DNA from: Atribacterota bacterium
Lineage (GTDB): Bacteria > Atribacterota > Phoenicimicrobiia > Phoenicimicrobiales > Phoenicimicrobiaceae
Direction: 5' to 3'
NCBI GenBank assembly: GCA_030666935.1
Contig: DAOUWX010000006.1
Coordinates: 1 to 28,549, forward strand
Length of the DNA: 28,549 nucleotides
Of the stretch, positions 6,955 through 15,398 are shown one piece after another; the stretch's first letter is position 1; every line of letters begins with the position of its first letter. Position numbers and translations under genes: made by a program. The notes beneath the pieces are model-generated. The model was not told where the DNA came from. It saw only the letters and a program-made list of their open reading frames with translations, and searched no databases.

Positions 6955-8676
6955 ATGAAAAATTTAGAATTATCCCGAATATTTGAGCAGATTGCCAGGA
7001 TATTAAAGATCAAAGGAGAGAATCCCTTCAAGATTCGAGCTTATAAAAAAATAGCTTTAGTTTTAGAAAATTTGCCTATTGATATAGAAATAATTTATCA
7101 CCAGGGAGGGTTGAATGATATCCCGGGAGTTGGTGCGGGTATTGCCAAAAAAATTGAGGAATTTTTAACTACTGGTAAACTTGAGTATTATGAAAAATTA
7201 AAAGAGACTATACCTTCCGGGGTAATAGAGCTTTTAGATATTTCTGAAGTGGGGCCCAAGATAGCTAAGCTTTTATATGAAGAATTAGGTGTAGATAATA
7301 TAGAGAAATTAGAAAAAGCAGTCAAACAGCATCGGATTAAAGACTTACTAGGGATGGGTGAGAAATCTGAAGATAATATTTTAAGAGGAATAGAATTATA
7401 CAAAAGGCGAAAAGAAAGAGTTCTTTTAGGTACTGCTTTGCCTTTAGCAAGAGAGATTGTAGAGAGTTTGCGTCAGTTGAAAGAGACGGATAAAATAAAT
7501 TTTGCCGGTAGTTTAAGACGTAAAAAGGAGACTGTCGGTGATATTGATATCCTGGTAACTTCCCGGAAACCTGAGAAGATAATGAAGACCTTTACCTCTT
7601 TACCTCAAGTTAGGGGAATTTTAGCTGAAGGACCTACTAAATCAAGCGTTATAACCAAGGAAGACATTCATGTAGATGTAAGAGTAGTGGATCCGATTAG
7701 TTTTGGGGTTGCACTGCAATATTTTACCGGTTCCAAAGCCCATAATATTAAATTAAGAGAATTGGCGGTGAAGAGGGGTTTGAAGATAAATGAATACGGA
7801 GTGTTTGATTCTGAAACTGGTCAGAGAATAGCTGGGGAGGAAGAAGAGGAAGTTTATAAGATTTTAGATTTAGCCTTTATACCTCCGGAGCTAAGAGAAG
7901 ACAGGGGAGAGATTAAGGCAGCACAGGAAAATAAATTGCCTGAACTGATAAAGTATTCTCAGATTAGAGGAGATTTACATCTTCACACTAAGTGGAGTGA
8001 TGGGGCACATACGATTAGACAGATGGCAGAAGCAGCCAAGAAGAGGGGTTATAAATATATTGCCATTACTGACCATTCACAATCACTTAGATTTGCCGGG
8101 GGCTTAACCGAAGAGAGACTTAGGGAACAAATAGAAGAAATTCGAAAACTGAACCAGGAGTTGGATGATTTTACTGTTTTTACCGGAATTGAAGTAGATA
8201 TAAAATCAGATGGTAGTTTGGATTTTTCTGATGAAATATTGAGCAAATTAGATGTAGTGATTGCGGCAATTCATTCTGGTTTCAAACAGGAGAGCAAAAT
8301 TATCACGGAAAGACTTGCTGGGGCTATGCAAAATAGATTTGTAAGTATTATCGCCCATCCTACCGGACGCTTAATCGGATACCGTGAATCATATCAAGTA
8401 GATATTGATAAGATAATGGACATGGCTGCGAAGACGGGGACTATTTTAGAGATAAACGCCTATCCGGAAAGGCTTGATTTAAATGATATCTATTGCCGGA
8501 TGGCTAAAGATAGGGGAGTGCAATTAGCCATTGAGACAGATGCTCACAGTATCGATGGATTAGAATTTATGAATTTAGGAGTAGATGTTGCTCGCCGAGG
8601 ATGGTTAGAAGAAAAAGATGTTGTAAATACCCTGCCTCTGGATAGATTATTAAAGAGGTTGAAAAGAAAATTATAA
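6955..8676 (+). CDS. polX: DNA polymerase/3'-5' exonuclease PolX
   Basis: This full-length 573-residue bacterial family-X polymerase acts in gap-filling and base-excision repair. The order is an 8-kDa-like N-terminal domain, two helix-hairpin-helix motifs (LNDIPGVGAGIAKKI about 53-67, and the second ending LLGMGEKSEDNI about 131-142), the nucleotidyl-transferase core GSLRRKKETVGDIDIL with catalytic D196, D198 and D241, and a C-terminal PHP domain. PHP metal ligands are intact: H342 and H344 (DLHLHTKWSDG), D373 and H374 (TDHSQS), E413, H440, H468, D529 and H531, predicting an active Mn-dependent 3'-5' exonuclease. The ribosome site is GGGGGGCGAGGGAG. The gene appears monocistronic; the LacI gene downstream has its own promoter. 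Confidence 0.96.
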   Translation: MKNLELSRIFEQIARILKIKGENPFKIRAYKKIALVLENLPIDIEIIYHQGGLNDIPGVGAGIAKKIEEFLTTGKLEYYEKLKETIPSGVIELLDISEVGPKIAKLLYEELGVDNIEKLEKAVKQHRIKDLLGMGEKSEDNILRGIELYKRRKERVLLGTALPLAREIVESLRQLKETDKINFAGSLRRKKETVGDIDILVTSRKPEKIMKTFTSLPQVRGILAEGPTKSSVITKEDIHVDVRVVDPISFGVALQYFTGSKAHNIKLRELAVKRGLKINEYGVFDSETGQRIAGEEEEEVYKILDLAFIPPELREDRGEIKAAQENKLPELIKYSQIRGDLHLHTKWSDGAHTIRQMAEAAKKRGYKYIAITDHSQSLRFAGGLTEERLREQIEEIRKLNQELDDFTVFTGIEVDIKSDGSLDFSDEILSKLDVVIAAIHSGFKQESKIITERLAGAMQNRFVSIIAHPTGRLIGYRESYQVDIDKIMDMAAKTGTILEINAYPERLDLNDIYCRMAKDRGVQLAIETDAHSIDGLEFMNLGVDVARRGWLEEKDVVNTLPLDRLLKRLKRKL

Positions 8677-8720
8677 ATTCTTTATAATGAATTCTTTTCT
8701 CGTTTTAATACTAATTGCCC

Positions 8721-8749
8721 TTGACATTTTTTTTAAAAGGGTGTATTAT
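8721..8749 (+). promoter_or_regulatory. Consensus promoter of the maltodextrin locus
   Basis: TTGACA (8721-8726), a 17-bp spacer and TATTAT (8744-8749) form a near-perfect sigma-70 promoter. Transcription should start near 8756, just before the operator at 8763-8780. Confidence 0.85.
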
Positions 8750-8762
8750 TTTTTTAGTAGCA

Positions 8763-8780
8763 AATGTAACCGCTTACATT
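8763..8780 (+). promoter_or_regulatory. LacI-family operator
   Basis: ATGTAACCGCTTACAT (8764-8779) is an inverted repeat of ATGTAA half-sites around a central CG, the standard LacI/GalR-family operator layout. It overlaps the start of transcription and precedes the lacI-type start codon by 24 bp, so a bound repressor would block the promoter. I see no second copy elsewhere in the locus. Confidence 0.8.
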
Positions 8781-8803
8781 ATCTACATTATCAGGGTGAA
8801 AAA

Positions 8804-9808
8804 ATGAGAAAGACTATTGAACATATAGCCCAATTAGCTAACGTATCCAAAGCTACCGTTTCAAGAGTTATAAATAATAGCCCTAAAGTTACCCCGAAAA
8901 CTCGAGAGAGAGTAATGAAGGCTATTAAAGAGGCGGGTTATTATCCCAGCGCAACAGCCAGAAGGCTTACTACCAATAAAGCCGAAACAATTGGTCTTAT
9001 TATTCCCGACCCTCAAGATAAAACCCTTGGCAATCCTTTTTACACAGAGATTCTCCGCGGATTTACTCATCAAGCTAAAATCGAAGGCTACGATCTTTTA
9101 TTATTTATAAATGAGCATCAATTCAATTACTCTCAACTATTTTATGACCGACGTGTCGATGGACTCTTGCTTGTGGGAGTAAACAGAAATGACAAGGGAC
9201 TTATCCAATTAAGTAAGAACAACTTTCCTTATATACTTACAGGAAAAATAGATTATAAGGAAGCAAATTATGTTGATGCTGATAATAAGGGAGGAGCTTA
9301 CCAGGCAGTATCTTATTTGGTTAATTTGGGGCATAAAAGAATTGGCTATCTTGGTGGTTCATTTGATTTTGTTTTTAATCAAGAAAGATTCGAAGGTTAT
9401 CTTCAGGTATTAAAAAAACATAATCTTGAGTGTGGTAACGAGTTAACTATGGAGAGTATTAATACTGAGGAAAGTGGTTATGAAGCGATGCGTAAACTTT
9501 TAGAGTCTTCATTAATTCCTACTGCAGTTTTCGTTGCCAATGACTTAGATGCGATTGGGGCGATGAGGGCGGTAAAGGAAAAGGGTTTAAAAATTCCGGA
9601 AGATATCGCCGTTATTGGCTTTGATGATATTCAGTTGGCTTCACATATAGAACCACCCCTAACTACAGTTCGACAACCTATATATGAAATGGGAATTACC
9701 GCTATCAGTTTATTGGTTCAATTAATAGAGGGGAAGAAAGAAGAGCCACTAAAGGTAGAACTGCCCACCCAGTTGATAATAAGAGGATCCTCAGGAGGGA
9801 AAATCTAA
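8804..9808 (+). CDS. LacI/GalR-family regulator of maltodextrin use
   Basis: The 334-residue protein starts with the classic HTH and hinge TIEHIAQLANVSKATVSRVI...ARRLTT (about 1-57), then a periplasmic-binding-protein-like ligand domain (ETIGLIIPDP... to the C-terminus) with the AVFVANDLDAIGAM and IAVIGFDD...LTTVRQP segments typical of the family. A longer frame opens at 8687 but would translate through the promoter and operator, so I set the start at ATG 8804, preceded by AGGGTGA. The operator over its own transcription start predicts autorepression. All genes to 18549 lie on the same strand without another clear promoter, suggesting control of the whole locus, with a maltodextrin-type inducer (inference). 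Confidence 0.92.
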   Translation: MRKTIEHIAQLANVSKATVSRVINNSPKVTPKTRERVMKAIKEAGYYPSATARRLTTNKAETIGLIIPDPQDKTLGNPFYTEILRGFTHQAKIEGYDLLLFINEHQFNYSQLFYDRRVDGLLLVGVNRNDKGLIQLSKNNFPYILTGKIDYKEANYVDADNKGGAYQAVSYLVNLGHKRIGYLGGSFDFVFNQERFEGYLQVLKKHNLECGNELTMESINTEESGYEAMRKLLESSLIPTAVFVANDLDAIGAMRAVKEKGLKIPEDIAVIGFDDIQLASHIEPPLTTVRQPIYEMGITAISLLVQLIEGKKEEPLKVELPTQLIIRGSSGGKI

Positions 9809-9850
9809 ATAAGGATAATAATTATCCCAATAATAAGGGGAACAAAAAAG

Positions 9851-11992
9851 ATGGGGAAATTTATTACAGGATGCATATTATGTCTTTCAATAATTTTTTT
9901 AATAAATAGCTTGGTTCTAGCAGCGGAGTTCACTTTCACCTATGTCCCTCTCGAAGACGATGAAGTAGCCTTAGTAAGTTTACGTGGTTCTTTTAATAGC
10001 TGGGGAGAGTGGCCTATGGAAAAACAATCAGATGACACCTGGAGTATCACCGTGGATTTAGAACCAGGAGAGTATCAGTATAAATTTTATATTAATGGTA
10101 AATGGCCCCAAGATATGTCAACCGCCCGAGCTGGAGATCCCATAGACCCGAACGCCGTAGGGTATATTAATGATGGATTTGGAGGCCAGAATGCAATATG
10201 TAGAATTAAAGAAGAGGTCACAGAAGGAGTAGTTTTCGTACATAATCCTGATGACCCGGCTTATTTATGCATTGCTGATGAGCGTTTAGTGATAAGATTA
10301 AAAACCTCACCTCATAAGGTTGCGAAAGTGTTTTTGGTTACCGATGAAGGAAAATGGCCCATGAAAAGACAACTACAATGGGAATACGGTGAAGTCTTTC
10401 GCCTGTCACTGGAATTTCCAGATTCCCTGAAGTACCGTTTTATAGGATATACTATTGAAGGCACTGAATTTTCTCTACCGGAAGATCCTTCCCAATCTTT
10501 CTTTTTTGATGGCATTGACCATTTTCCTCAACTTAAATGGGTAAGTCAAGGGATAATCTACCAAATTTTCCCTGAGCGTTTTTATAACGGAAATCCTGAA
10601 AATAATTCACTTGCTTTGAAGAGTGATGAATTTCACTTTAATAAACAATGGGCTCAGAATAAGCTGTGGGCTAAAGAAGGACCTTCTTTAGCCAATTGGA
10701 ATGATCCTATTTCTACTCAACATTGCTGTCATCAATATTTTGGCGGAGACCTGGCTGGGATTATTGAGAAACTTGATTATTTAAAAAATCTGGGAGTAAC
10801 TGTGTTATATCTAAATCCTATCTTTGATTCAGGAAGCGCTCACGGATACGATACCCATGATTATATGAAGATAAGCCCCAAATTTGGTACCGAGGAAGAT
10901 TTACGGCAACTCTTAGATGAGGCACACAGGAGGGGTATGCGGGTAATTTTGGATTTTGTTCCCAATCATACCGGTTTAGGTTTTTGGGCTTTTCAGGATG
11001 TGGTAAAGAAAGGTAAGGATAGTGCCTATTGGGATTGGTATTTTATTCACCAATGGCCCTTTATTCCAGGTGACTCGAGCGCCTATGAGGCCTGGTGGGG
11101 AGTAGGGAGTCTGCCAAAATTAAATACCGGTAATCCCGAGGTGAAGGAACATCTCTTTAAAGTAATACGTCACTGGTTAAACTTTGGTGCAGATGGCTGG
11201 CGGGTGGATGTACCTAATGAATTAGTTAAAGCCAAAGAGTTTTTCAATGAGATGCGTCAACTGGCCAAGATGGAAAAAGAAGATGCTTATCTTATTGCTG
11301 AGATTTGGCAACTTGATTCGTCCTGGGTGAAAGGTGATCAGTTCGATTCTTTGATGAATTATGCTTTAGGGCGGGATATCTTACTTAATTTTGCCAAAGG
11401 GAGTATTGACGGAGAAGGCACTCTGGCTAATTTGAGCCGTTACTTTGCTACTTACGGAGAAAATGTTACTGCTATGGGCTTTAATCTGGTCAGTTCTCAT
11501 GATACAGGACGTATCCTTACCGACTTGGGGGGCGGTAATTTTAGTGAATCGTCCAAAGCAGAAGCAGTAAAAAGGTTAAAACTACTTTCCACTTTGCTCT
11601 ACACTGTACCGGGAGCACCGGTAATTTTTCAAGGCGATGAGCGGGGTATATTAGGCGAAAAAGAATTTTATGATTCCCATCGTTATCCTATTCAATGGGA
11701 TACTTTAGATGAAAATATTGTATCTCATTATAAAAAACTGGTTCAATTGCGCCAGGAAATCTCTGCTCTTACCAGTAGCGTAATTCGCGATTATTACGGA
11801 ACCGGTAACTTACTTTCTTTCTTTAGGGGTGAGCAAGGGAAAGGTGAGGTGATAGTTGTAGCTAATAAAGGAACTGAAACAGAAAAATTTGAATTACCTT
11901 CCGGAAATTGGCACTCGGTAACGGAGGGAGAAATATTACAGGGCACCACACACATACCCTCACTTCAGGTGAGAATTTTTGAACATTTATAA
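9851..11992 (+). CDS. Secreted GH13 alpha-amylase/neopullulanase-type enzyme
   Basis: This 713-residue protein carries a signal peptide (hydrophobic 6-24, likely cut near LVLA-AEF, no lipobox). A CBM48/AMPK-type starch-binding module follows at about 27-115 (RGSFNSWGEWPM...YQYKFYINGKW), then an N-terminal beta domain (about 125-230) as in cyclomaltodextrinase/neopullulanase enzymes. The GH13 barrel begins at about 233 (GIIYQIFPERFYNG). Catalytic residues are intact: nucleophile D453 (GWRVDVPNE), acid/base E484 (IAEIW) and D551 (SSHDTGR); DFVPNH is conserved region I. It should cut starch or pullulan outside the cell and feed the importer encoded next. It follows lacI by 42 bp, containing a small GGATAA/TTATCC dyad and the ribosome site AAGGGGAAC. 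The exact GH13 subfamily is not certain. Confidence 0.92.
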   Translation: MGKFITGCILCLSIIFLINSLVLAAEFTFTYVPLEDDEVALVSLRGSFNSWGEWPMEKQSDDTWSITVDLEPGEYQYKFYINGKWPQDMSTARAGDPIDPNAVGYINDGFGGQNAICRIKEEVTEGVVFVHNPDDPAYLCIADERLVIRLKTSPHKVAKVFLVTDEGKWPMKRQLQWEYGEVFRLSLEFPDSLKYRFIGYTIEGTEFSLPEDPSQSFFFDGIDHFPQLKWVSQGIIYQIFPERFYNGNPENNSLALKSDEFHFNKQWAQNKLWAKEGPSLANWNDPISTQHCCHQYFGGDLAGIIEKLDYLKNLGVTVLYLNPIFDSGSAHGYDTHDYMKISPKFGTEEDLRQLLDEAHRRGMRVILDFVPNHTGLGFWAFQDVVKKGKDSAYWDWYFIHQWPFIPGDSSAYEAWWGVGSLPKLNTGNPEVKEHLFKVIRHWLNFGADGWRVDVPNELVKAKEFFNEMRQLAKMEKEDAYLIAEIWQLDSSWVKGDQFDSLMNYALGRDILLNFAKGSIDGEGTLANLSRYFATYGENVTAMGFNLVSSHDTGRILTDLGGGNFSESSKAEAVKRLKLLSTLLYTVPGAPVIFQGDERGILGEKEFYDSHRYPIQWDTLDENIVSHYKKLVQLRQEISALTSSVIRDYYGTGNLLSFFRGEQGKGEVIVVANKGTETEKFELPSGNWHSVTEGEILQGTTHIPSLQVRIFEHL

Positions 11993-12160
11993 TTCGTATA
12001 TATTGGCAAGATAGATAATTGATAGAATATCAACAAGGCAAACACATACAAGAAAATAGAGATTTTGAAAAGAGAGAAGGGGGTGGTAGAAAAGAAAGTT
12101 CAGGGAATAATTAGTTGGATGTTTCATTGAATATTTTTAAATTTTAAGGAGGAAAGTAAA

Positions 12161-13369
12161 ATGAAAAAATTTTTAACAGTTTTACTAGTATTAGTAATGT
12201 TAATGGGCTTAGTTGCTATAGCCAGCGCTAAGGTGAATCTAATCCTTTGGACCAAAGAAGGTGAAGAGGCCTTAGATTGGAACAAATCCTTAGTTGAAGA
12301 ATTTATGAAAGCCAATCCAAACATTACAGTTGAGTTAGTTAAAAAGCTTAATGTAGAAGTTTTACGAGAAGACTTTCTAACTGCCAGTCTGGCCGGTGCA
12401 GCCCCGGATATTTTATGGACTGTAAGTGATCATGCCGGGCCCTTTGTGGCTGCAGATATCGTTGAAGCAGTCGATAATCTGTTTGACTTAAATATGTATG
12501 TAGACTCAGCTATGGATGCAGTAAAGTTAGAAGGAAAATATTGGGGTATTCCCATTTCCAACGGTAACCAATTGATGCTTCTATATAATAAGAAACTTAT
12601 CGCAGAAGCTCCCAAAGATACGGATGAATTATTCGCCGTAGGTAAAAAGCTGACTACCGGAGGAAATTATGCCCTGGTATGGAACCAGACCGAACCTTTC
12701 TGGTTGGTCCCCTGGTTGGGAGGTTTTAAGGGAAAAGTTTTTGCCGAAGACGGAGCTACACCTACTCTTAATACCCCAGAGATGGTAGCTACCTTAAAAT
12801 TCTTACATGACATGAAGTTTGATGCCAAGATTGTACCTCCGGAATGTGATTATGATGGAGCTGATACCCTCTTTAAAGAAGGAAAAGCTGCCATGATTAT
12901 TAATGGTGACTGGTCAATAAGTGGTTATGTTACTGCATTAGGTGATGATTTAGGAGTAGCTCGAATTCCTAAAGTTTCTGCTACCGGTGAGTGGCCTAAA
13001 CCTTATACCAGTGGAGTATACTTTATGTTAACTAAGGGTATTTCCGGAGACAAACTGAAAGCAGCTCAGGATTTCATCAGCTTTGTATCTTCTAAAGAAA
13101 AACAGTTAGAGATGGTCAAATTGTTGAATCGTTTGCCGGCTGTAAAGGAAGCCTTAGACGACCCACTGATTGTTGATAATCCTATCCTTAAGGGTTCTGC
13201 TGACCAGATGGTAGTAGGAACACCGATGCCTACAGTATTAGAGATGCGTTGCAATTGGGACTCTATGAAACCTGAAATGTTAGCAGTATTAGCTGATACC
13301 AAGTCTCCTGAAGATGCCGCTAAATTAATGCAGTCAAGTGCTGAATCCTGTATAAAGACTCTAGAATAA
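12161..13369 (+). CDS. malE: Sugar ABC transporter binding protein, MalE type
   Basis: This is a 402-residue family-1 solute-binding protein. The signal peptide (1-23) ends ASA-KV without a lipobox cysteine, so it should be free in a periplasm. The mature start VNLILWTKEGEEALDWNKSLVEEFMKANPNITV and the segments GAAPDILWTVSDHAGPF, GKYWGIPISNGNQLMLLYNKKLI and FKEGKAAMIINGDWSI are typical of maltose/maltodextrin-binding proteins. The strong AAGGAGG ribosome site and the hairpin just after the gene (13387-13412) suggest higher expression than the permeases. A 168-bp gap separates it from the amylase, with no LacI operator in it. Maltodextrin is inferred from neighbours; trehalose or another oligosaccharide is possible. 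Confidence 0.9.
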   Translation: MKKFLTVLLVLVMLMGLVAIASAKVNLILWTKEGEEALDWNKSLVEEFMKANPNITVELVKKLNVEVLREDFLTASLAGAAPDILWTVSDHAGPFVAADIVEAVDNLFDLNMYVDSAMDAVKLEGKYWGIPISNGNQLMLLYNKKLIAEAPKDTDELFAVGKKLTTGGNYALVWNQTEPFWLVPWLGGFKGKVFAEDGATPTLNTPEMVATLKFLHDMKFDAKIVPPECDYDGADTLFKEGKAAMIINGDWSISGYVTALGDDLGVARIPKVSATGEWPKPYTSGVYFMLTKGISGDKLKAAQDFISFVSSKEKQLEMVKLLNRLPAVKEALDDPLIVDNPILKGSADQMVVGTPMPTVLEMRCNWDSMKPEMLAVLADTKSPEDAAKLMQSSAESCIKTLE

Positions 13370-13386
13370 ATTTAGTTAAAAAAGAG

Positions 13387-13422
13387 ACGAGGGACGATTT
13401 TTCGTCCCTCGTAATCTTTTTT
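13387..13422 (+). terminator. Partial terminator/stabilising hairpin between malE and malF
   Basis: An 11-bp perfect stem ACGAGGGACGA (13387-13397) / TCGTCCCTCGT (13402-13412) with a TTTT loop is followed by AATCTTTTTT. Such hairpins after binding-protein genes let malE be made in excess over the permeases. Confidence 0.8.
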
Positions 13423-13459
13423 AAAGTGAAATATTCTTGATAAGGCAAGGGAGGAGAAA

Positions 13460-14479
13460 ATGGAAGCTCTAAATATCGAAGTTGTTAAAAATACCATAGG
13501 TCAACTGGGGAGTATGGTGCTTTATATAATTTTGGGCACTGTAATTCTTGAGATCCTGGTTTACCTGGTGTTAGGTAAAATCTTTAAGAGTAAATATACC
13601 TTGCCCTATATGTTAATGATAGCAGCAATCTTTGGCATATCTATATTGGTTATTTATCCTATCGGTTATGAAGTGCGATTAGCTTTTACAAATATGGGCC
13701 TGCGACATTTTCGGACTTATACCTTAAGCTGGGCTCAGGGATTAAAAAATTTTGGATTAATTTTTTCCGAACCGGTATTAAAACAAATTAGATTTTTCCC
13801 CTTACTTTTTCGTACTCTCCTATGGACAACTATCAATGTGGTTTTTCACCTGGCCGGAGGTATGGGATTAGCTATACTCCTCAATCGCCAGATGCGGGGA
13901 CGGGGGTTTTATCGCACTTTATTGGTTTTCCCCTGGGCGGTTCCCCAGATTATTGCCGTATTAGCCTGGAAGGGTGAATTTCACTATGAATATGGTTTTG
14001 TCAATGTAATGTTAAAGAGTATAGGGATGCAGCCAATTCAATGGATGGTCAGTCCCTTCTGGAATTTTGCTGCAGCCTGTATTACCAACATCTGGTTGGG
14101 TATCCCTTTTATGATGGTTATTATCCTGGGGGGATTACAAAGTATTCCTTTAGAGTTTTATGATGCTGCTGAGATTGATGGTGCTTCCCGGTGGCAGCAG
14201 TTTCGTAATATTACCTTACCTTTACTAAAACCCGTACTTACCCCGGCAGTTGTTTTAGGCATCATCTGGACTTTTAATAATTTTAATGTTCCATATATGA
14301 TTAACGCTAATGAACTGGAAACTACCGATATTTTAGTCACCGCTTTATTTAGAGCAGCTTTTGAATACCATCGTTACGGTTTTTCTGCAGCCTTTGCTAT
14401 GGTAATCTTTATTGTTCTTTTTATCATAGCTTCAGTTTATATTCGAATGACCCATGGATTGAAAGGAGCATATGAATAA
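13460..14479 (+). CDS. malF: ABC sugar transporter permease, MalF type
   Basis: This is a 339-residue inner-membrane permease. Several hydrophobic segments are visible, including an extra N-terminal pair (about 15-36 and 48-68) that agrees with the MalF branch. The EAA loop that docks on the ATPase reads EFYDAAEIDGASRWQQFRNITLPLLKP (about 231-257). The ribosome site GGGAGGAG precedes the ATG. It lies 90 bp after malE across the hairpin and 2 bp before malG. Arginine codons here and in malG are mostly CGN, unlike glgP and malQ downstream. Confidence 0.92.
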   Translation: MEALNIEVVKNTIGQLGSMVLYIILGTVILEILVYLVLGKIFKSKYTLPYMLMIAAIFGISILVIYPIGYEVRLAFTNMGLRHFRTYTLSWAQGLKNFGLIFSEPVLKQIRFFPLLFRTLLWTTINVVFHLAGGMGLAILLNRQMRGRGFYRTLLVFPWAVPQIIAVLAWKGEFHYEYGFVNVMLKSIGMQPIQWMVSPFWNFAAACITNIWLGIPFMMVIILGGLQSIPLEFYDAAEIDGASRWQQFRNITLPLLKPVLTPAVVLGIIWTFNNFNVPYMINANELETTDILVTALFRAAFEYHRYGFSAAFAMVIFIVLFIIASVYIRMTHGLKGAYE

Positions 14480-14481
14480 AT

Positions 14482-15366
14482 ATGAAAAATAACACTAAAC
14501 AAAATAATATTTCTCGGTTTTTTATATCGCCAAGTCGTGGTGATAGCCCATTTAAAAGAATGATTATTCACTTAACTTTAATAGTTGCTTGTGCTATTGC
14601 GGTCTACCCTGTATTGCGTATTATCAGTGTATCACTTCGTCCTGGTGACCGTTTACTCTCTACCTCTTTAGCTATTATCCCGAAAGATGCTTCACTTTAC
14701 AGTTATTACAGAATTATTTTTGAAAAACCCTTTTTGTTATGGCTTTGGAATAGCTTAGCTATAACTATAACTACAGCATTTATTGGACTTATTTTAGCTT
14801 CTACCTCGGCTTATGCCTTTTCCCGCTGGAAATTTCCCGGCCGGAACCCTGGTCTATTTTTCTTACTTACTACACAGATGATTCCGGCGGCTATGTTAAT
14901 TGTACCCATCTATATTCTGGCAGTAAAGTTTCAACTTATTAATTCCTATCGAGGATTAGCTCTGGCTTACTCGGTTAGTTCAATACCTTTTAGTATCTGG
15001 ATCTTGAAAGGATATTATGACACTATCCCCCGGGAGTTAGAGGAGGCAGCCAAGATAGATGGTGCCTCCCAGATGGGGACATTCTTTCGTATTATCCTGC
15101 CTCTTTCTACCCCGGCTTTAGCTATTGTCTTTTTATTTAATTTTATGATGGCCTGGAATGATTGGATCATGGGGCGTATTATGTTACAAAGAGAGAATAT
15201 GTTTACCTGGCCCTTGGGGATCTGGACTTTAGCTGGGCAATTCAGAGTGGAGTGGGGTGCTTTTACTGCTGCCTCTATTTTAGTGGCAGTACCGGTTATG
15301 GCTCTCTTTCTTTATTCCTCTAAGTGGCTTATTTCCGGGCTGACGCTGGGGTCGGTAAAGGGATAA
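14482..15366 (+). CDS. malG: ABC sugar transporter permease, MalG type
   Basis: This is a 294-residue permease, the usual MalG length, with six predicted membrane segments. The EAA loop reads ELEEAAKIDGASQMGTFFRIILPLSTPAL (about 187-215), ending in the partner-specific position for the ATPase. It starts 2 bp after the malF stop, with its ribosome site GAAAGGAGC inside malF, so the two are translationally coupled. Together they form the heterodimeric channel for the malE product. No ATPase gene follows; a shared MsmX/UgpC-type ATPase elsewhere is the usual explanation. Confidence 0.92.
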   Translation: MKNNTKQNNISRFFISPSRGDSPFKRMIIHLTLIVACAIAVYPVLRIISVSLRPGDRLLSTSLAIIPKDASLYSYYRIIFEKPFLLWLWNSLAITITTAFIGLILASTSAYAFSRWKFPGRNPGLFFLLTTQMIPAAMLIVPIYILAVKFQLINSYRGLALAYSVSSIPFSIWILKGYYDTIPRELEEAAKIDGASQMGTFFRIILPLSTPALAIVFLFNFMMAWNDWIMGRIMLQRENMFTWPLGIWTLAGQFRVEWGAFTAASILVAVPVMALFLYSSKWLISGLTLGSVKG

Positions 15367-15398
15367 TATTTTTCTTGTTACATAAGGAGAAACAATAA

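Noticed and set aside
8687..8803. N-terminal extension of the LacI-family protein to ATG 8687
   Set aside because: It would run through the TTGACA/TATTAT promoter and the operator and adds 39 residues before a standard LacI HTH start; ATG 8804 has a ribosome site.
12003..12030. Promoter between the amylase and malE genes
   Set aside because: TTGGCA and TAGAAT are only 14 bp apart and no operator accompanies them; too weak to list as a feature.
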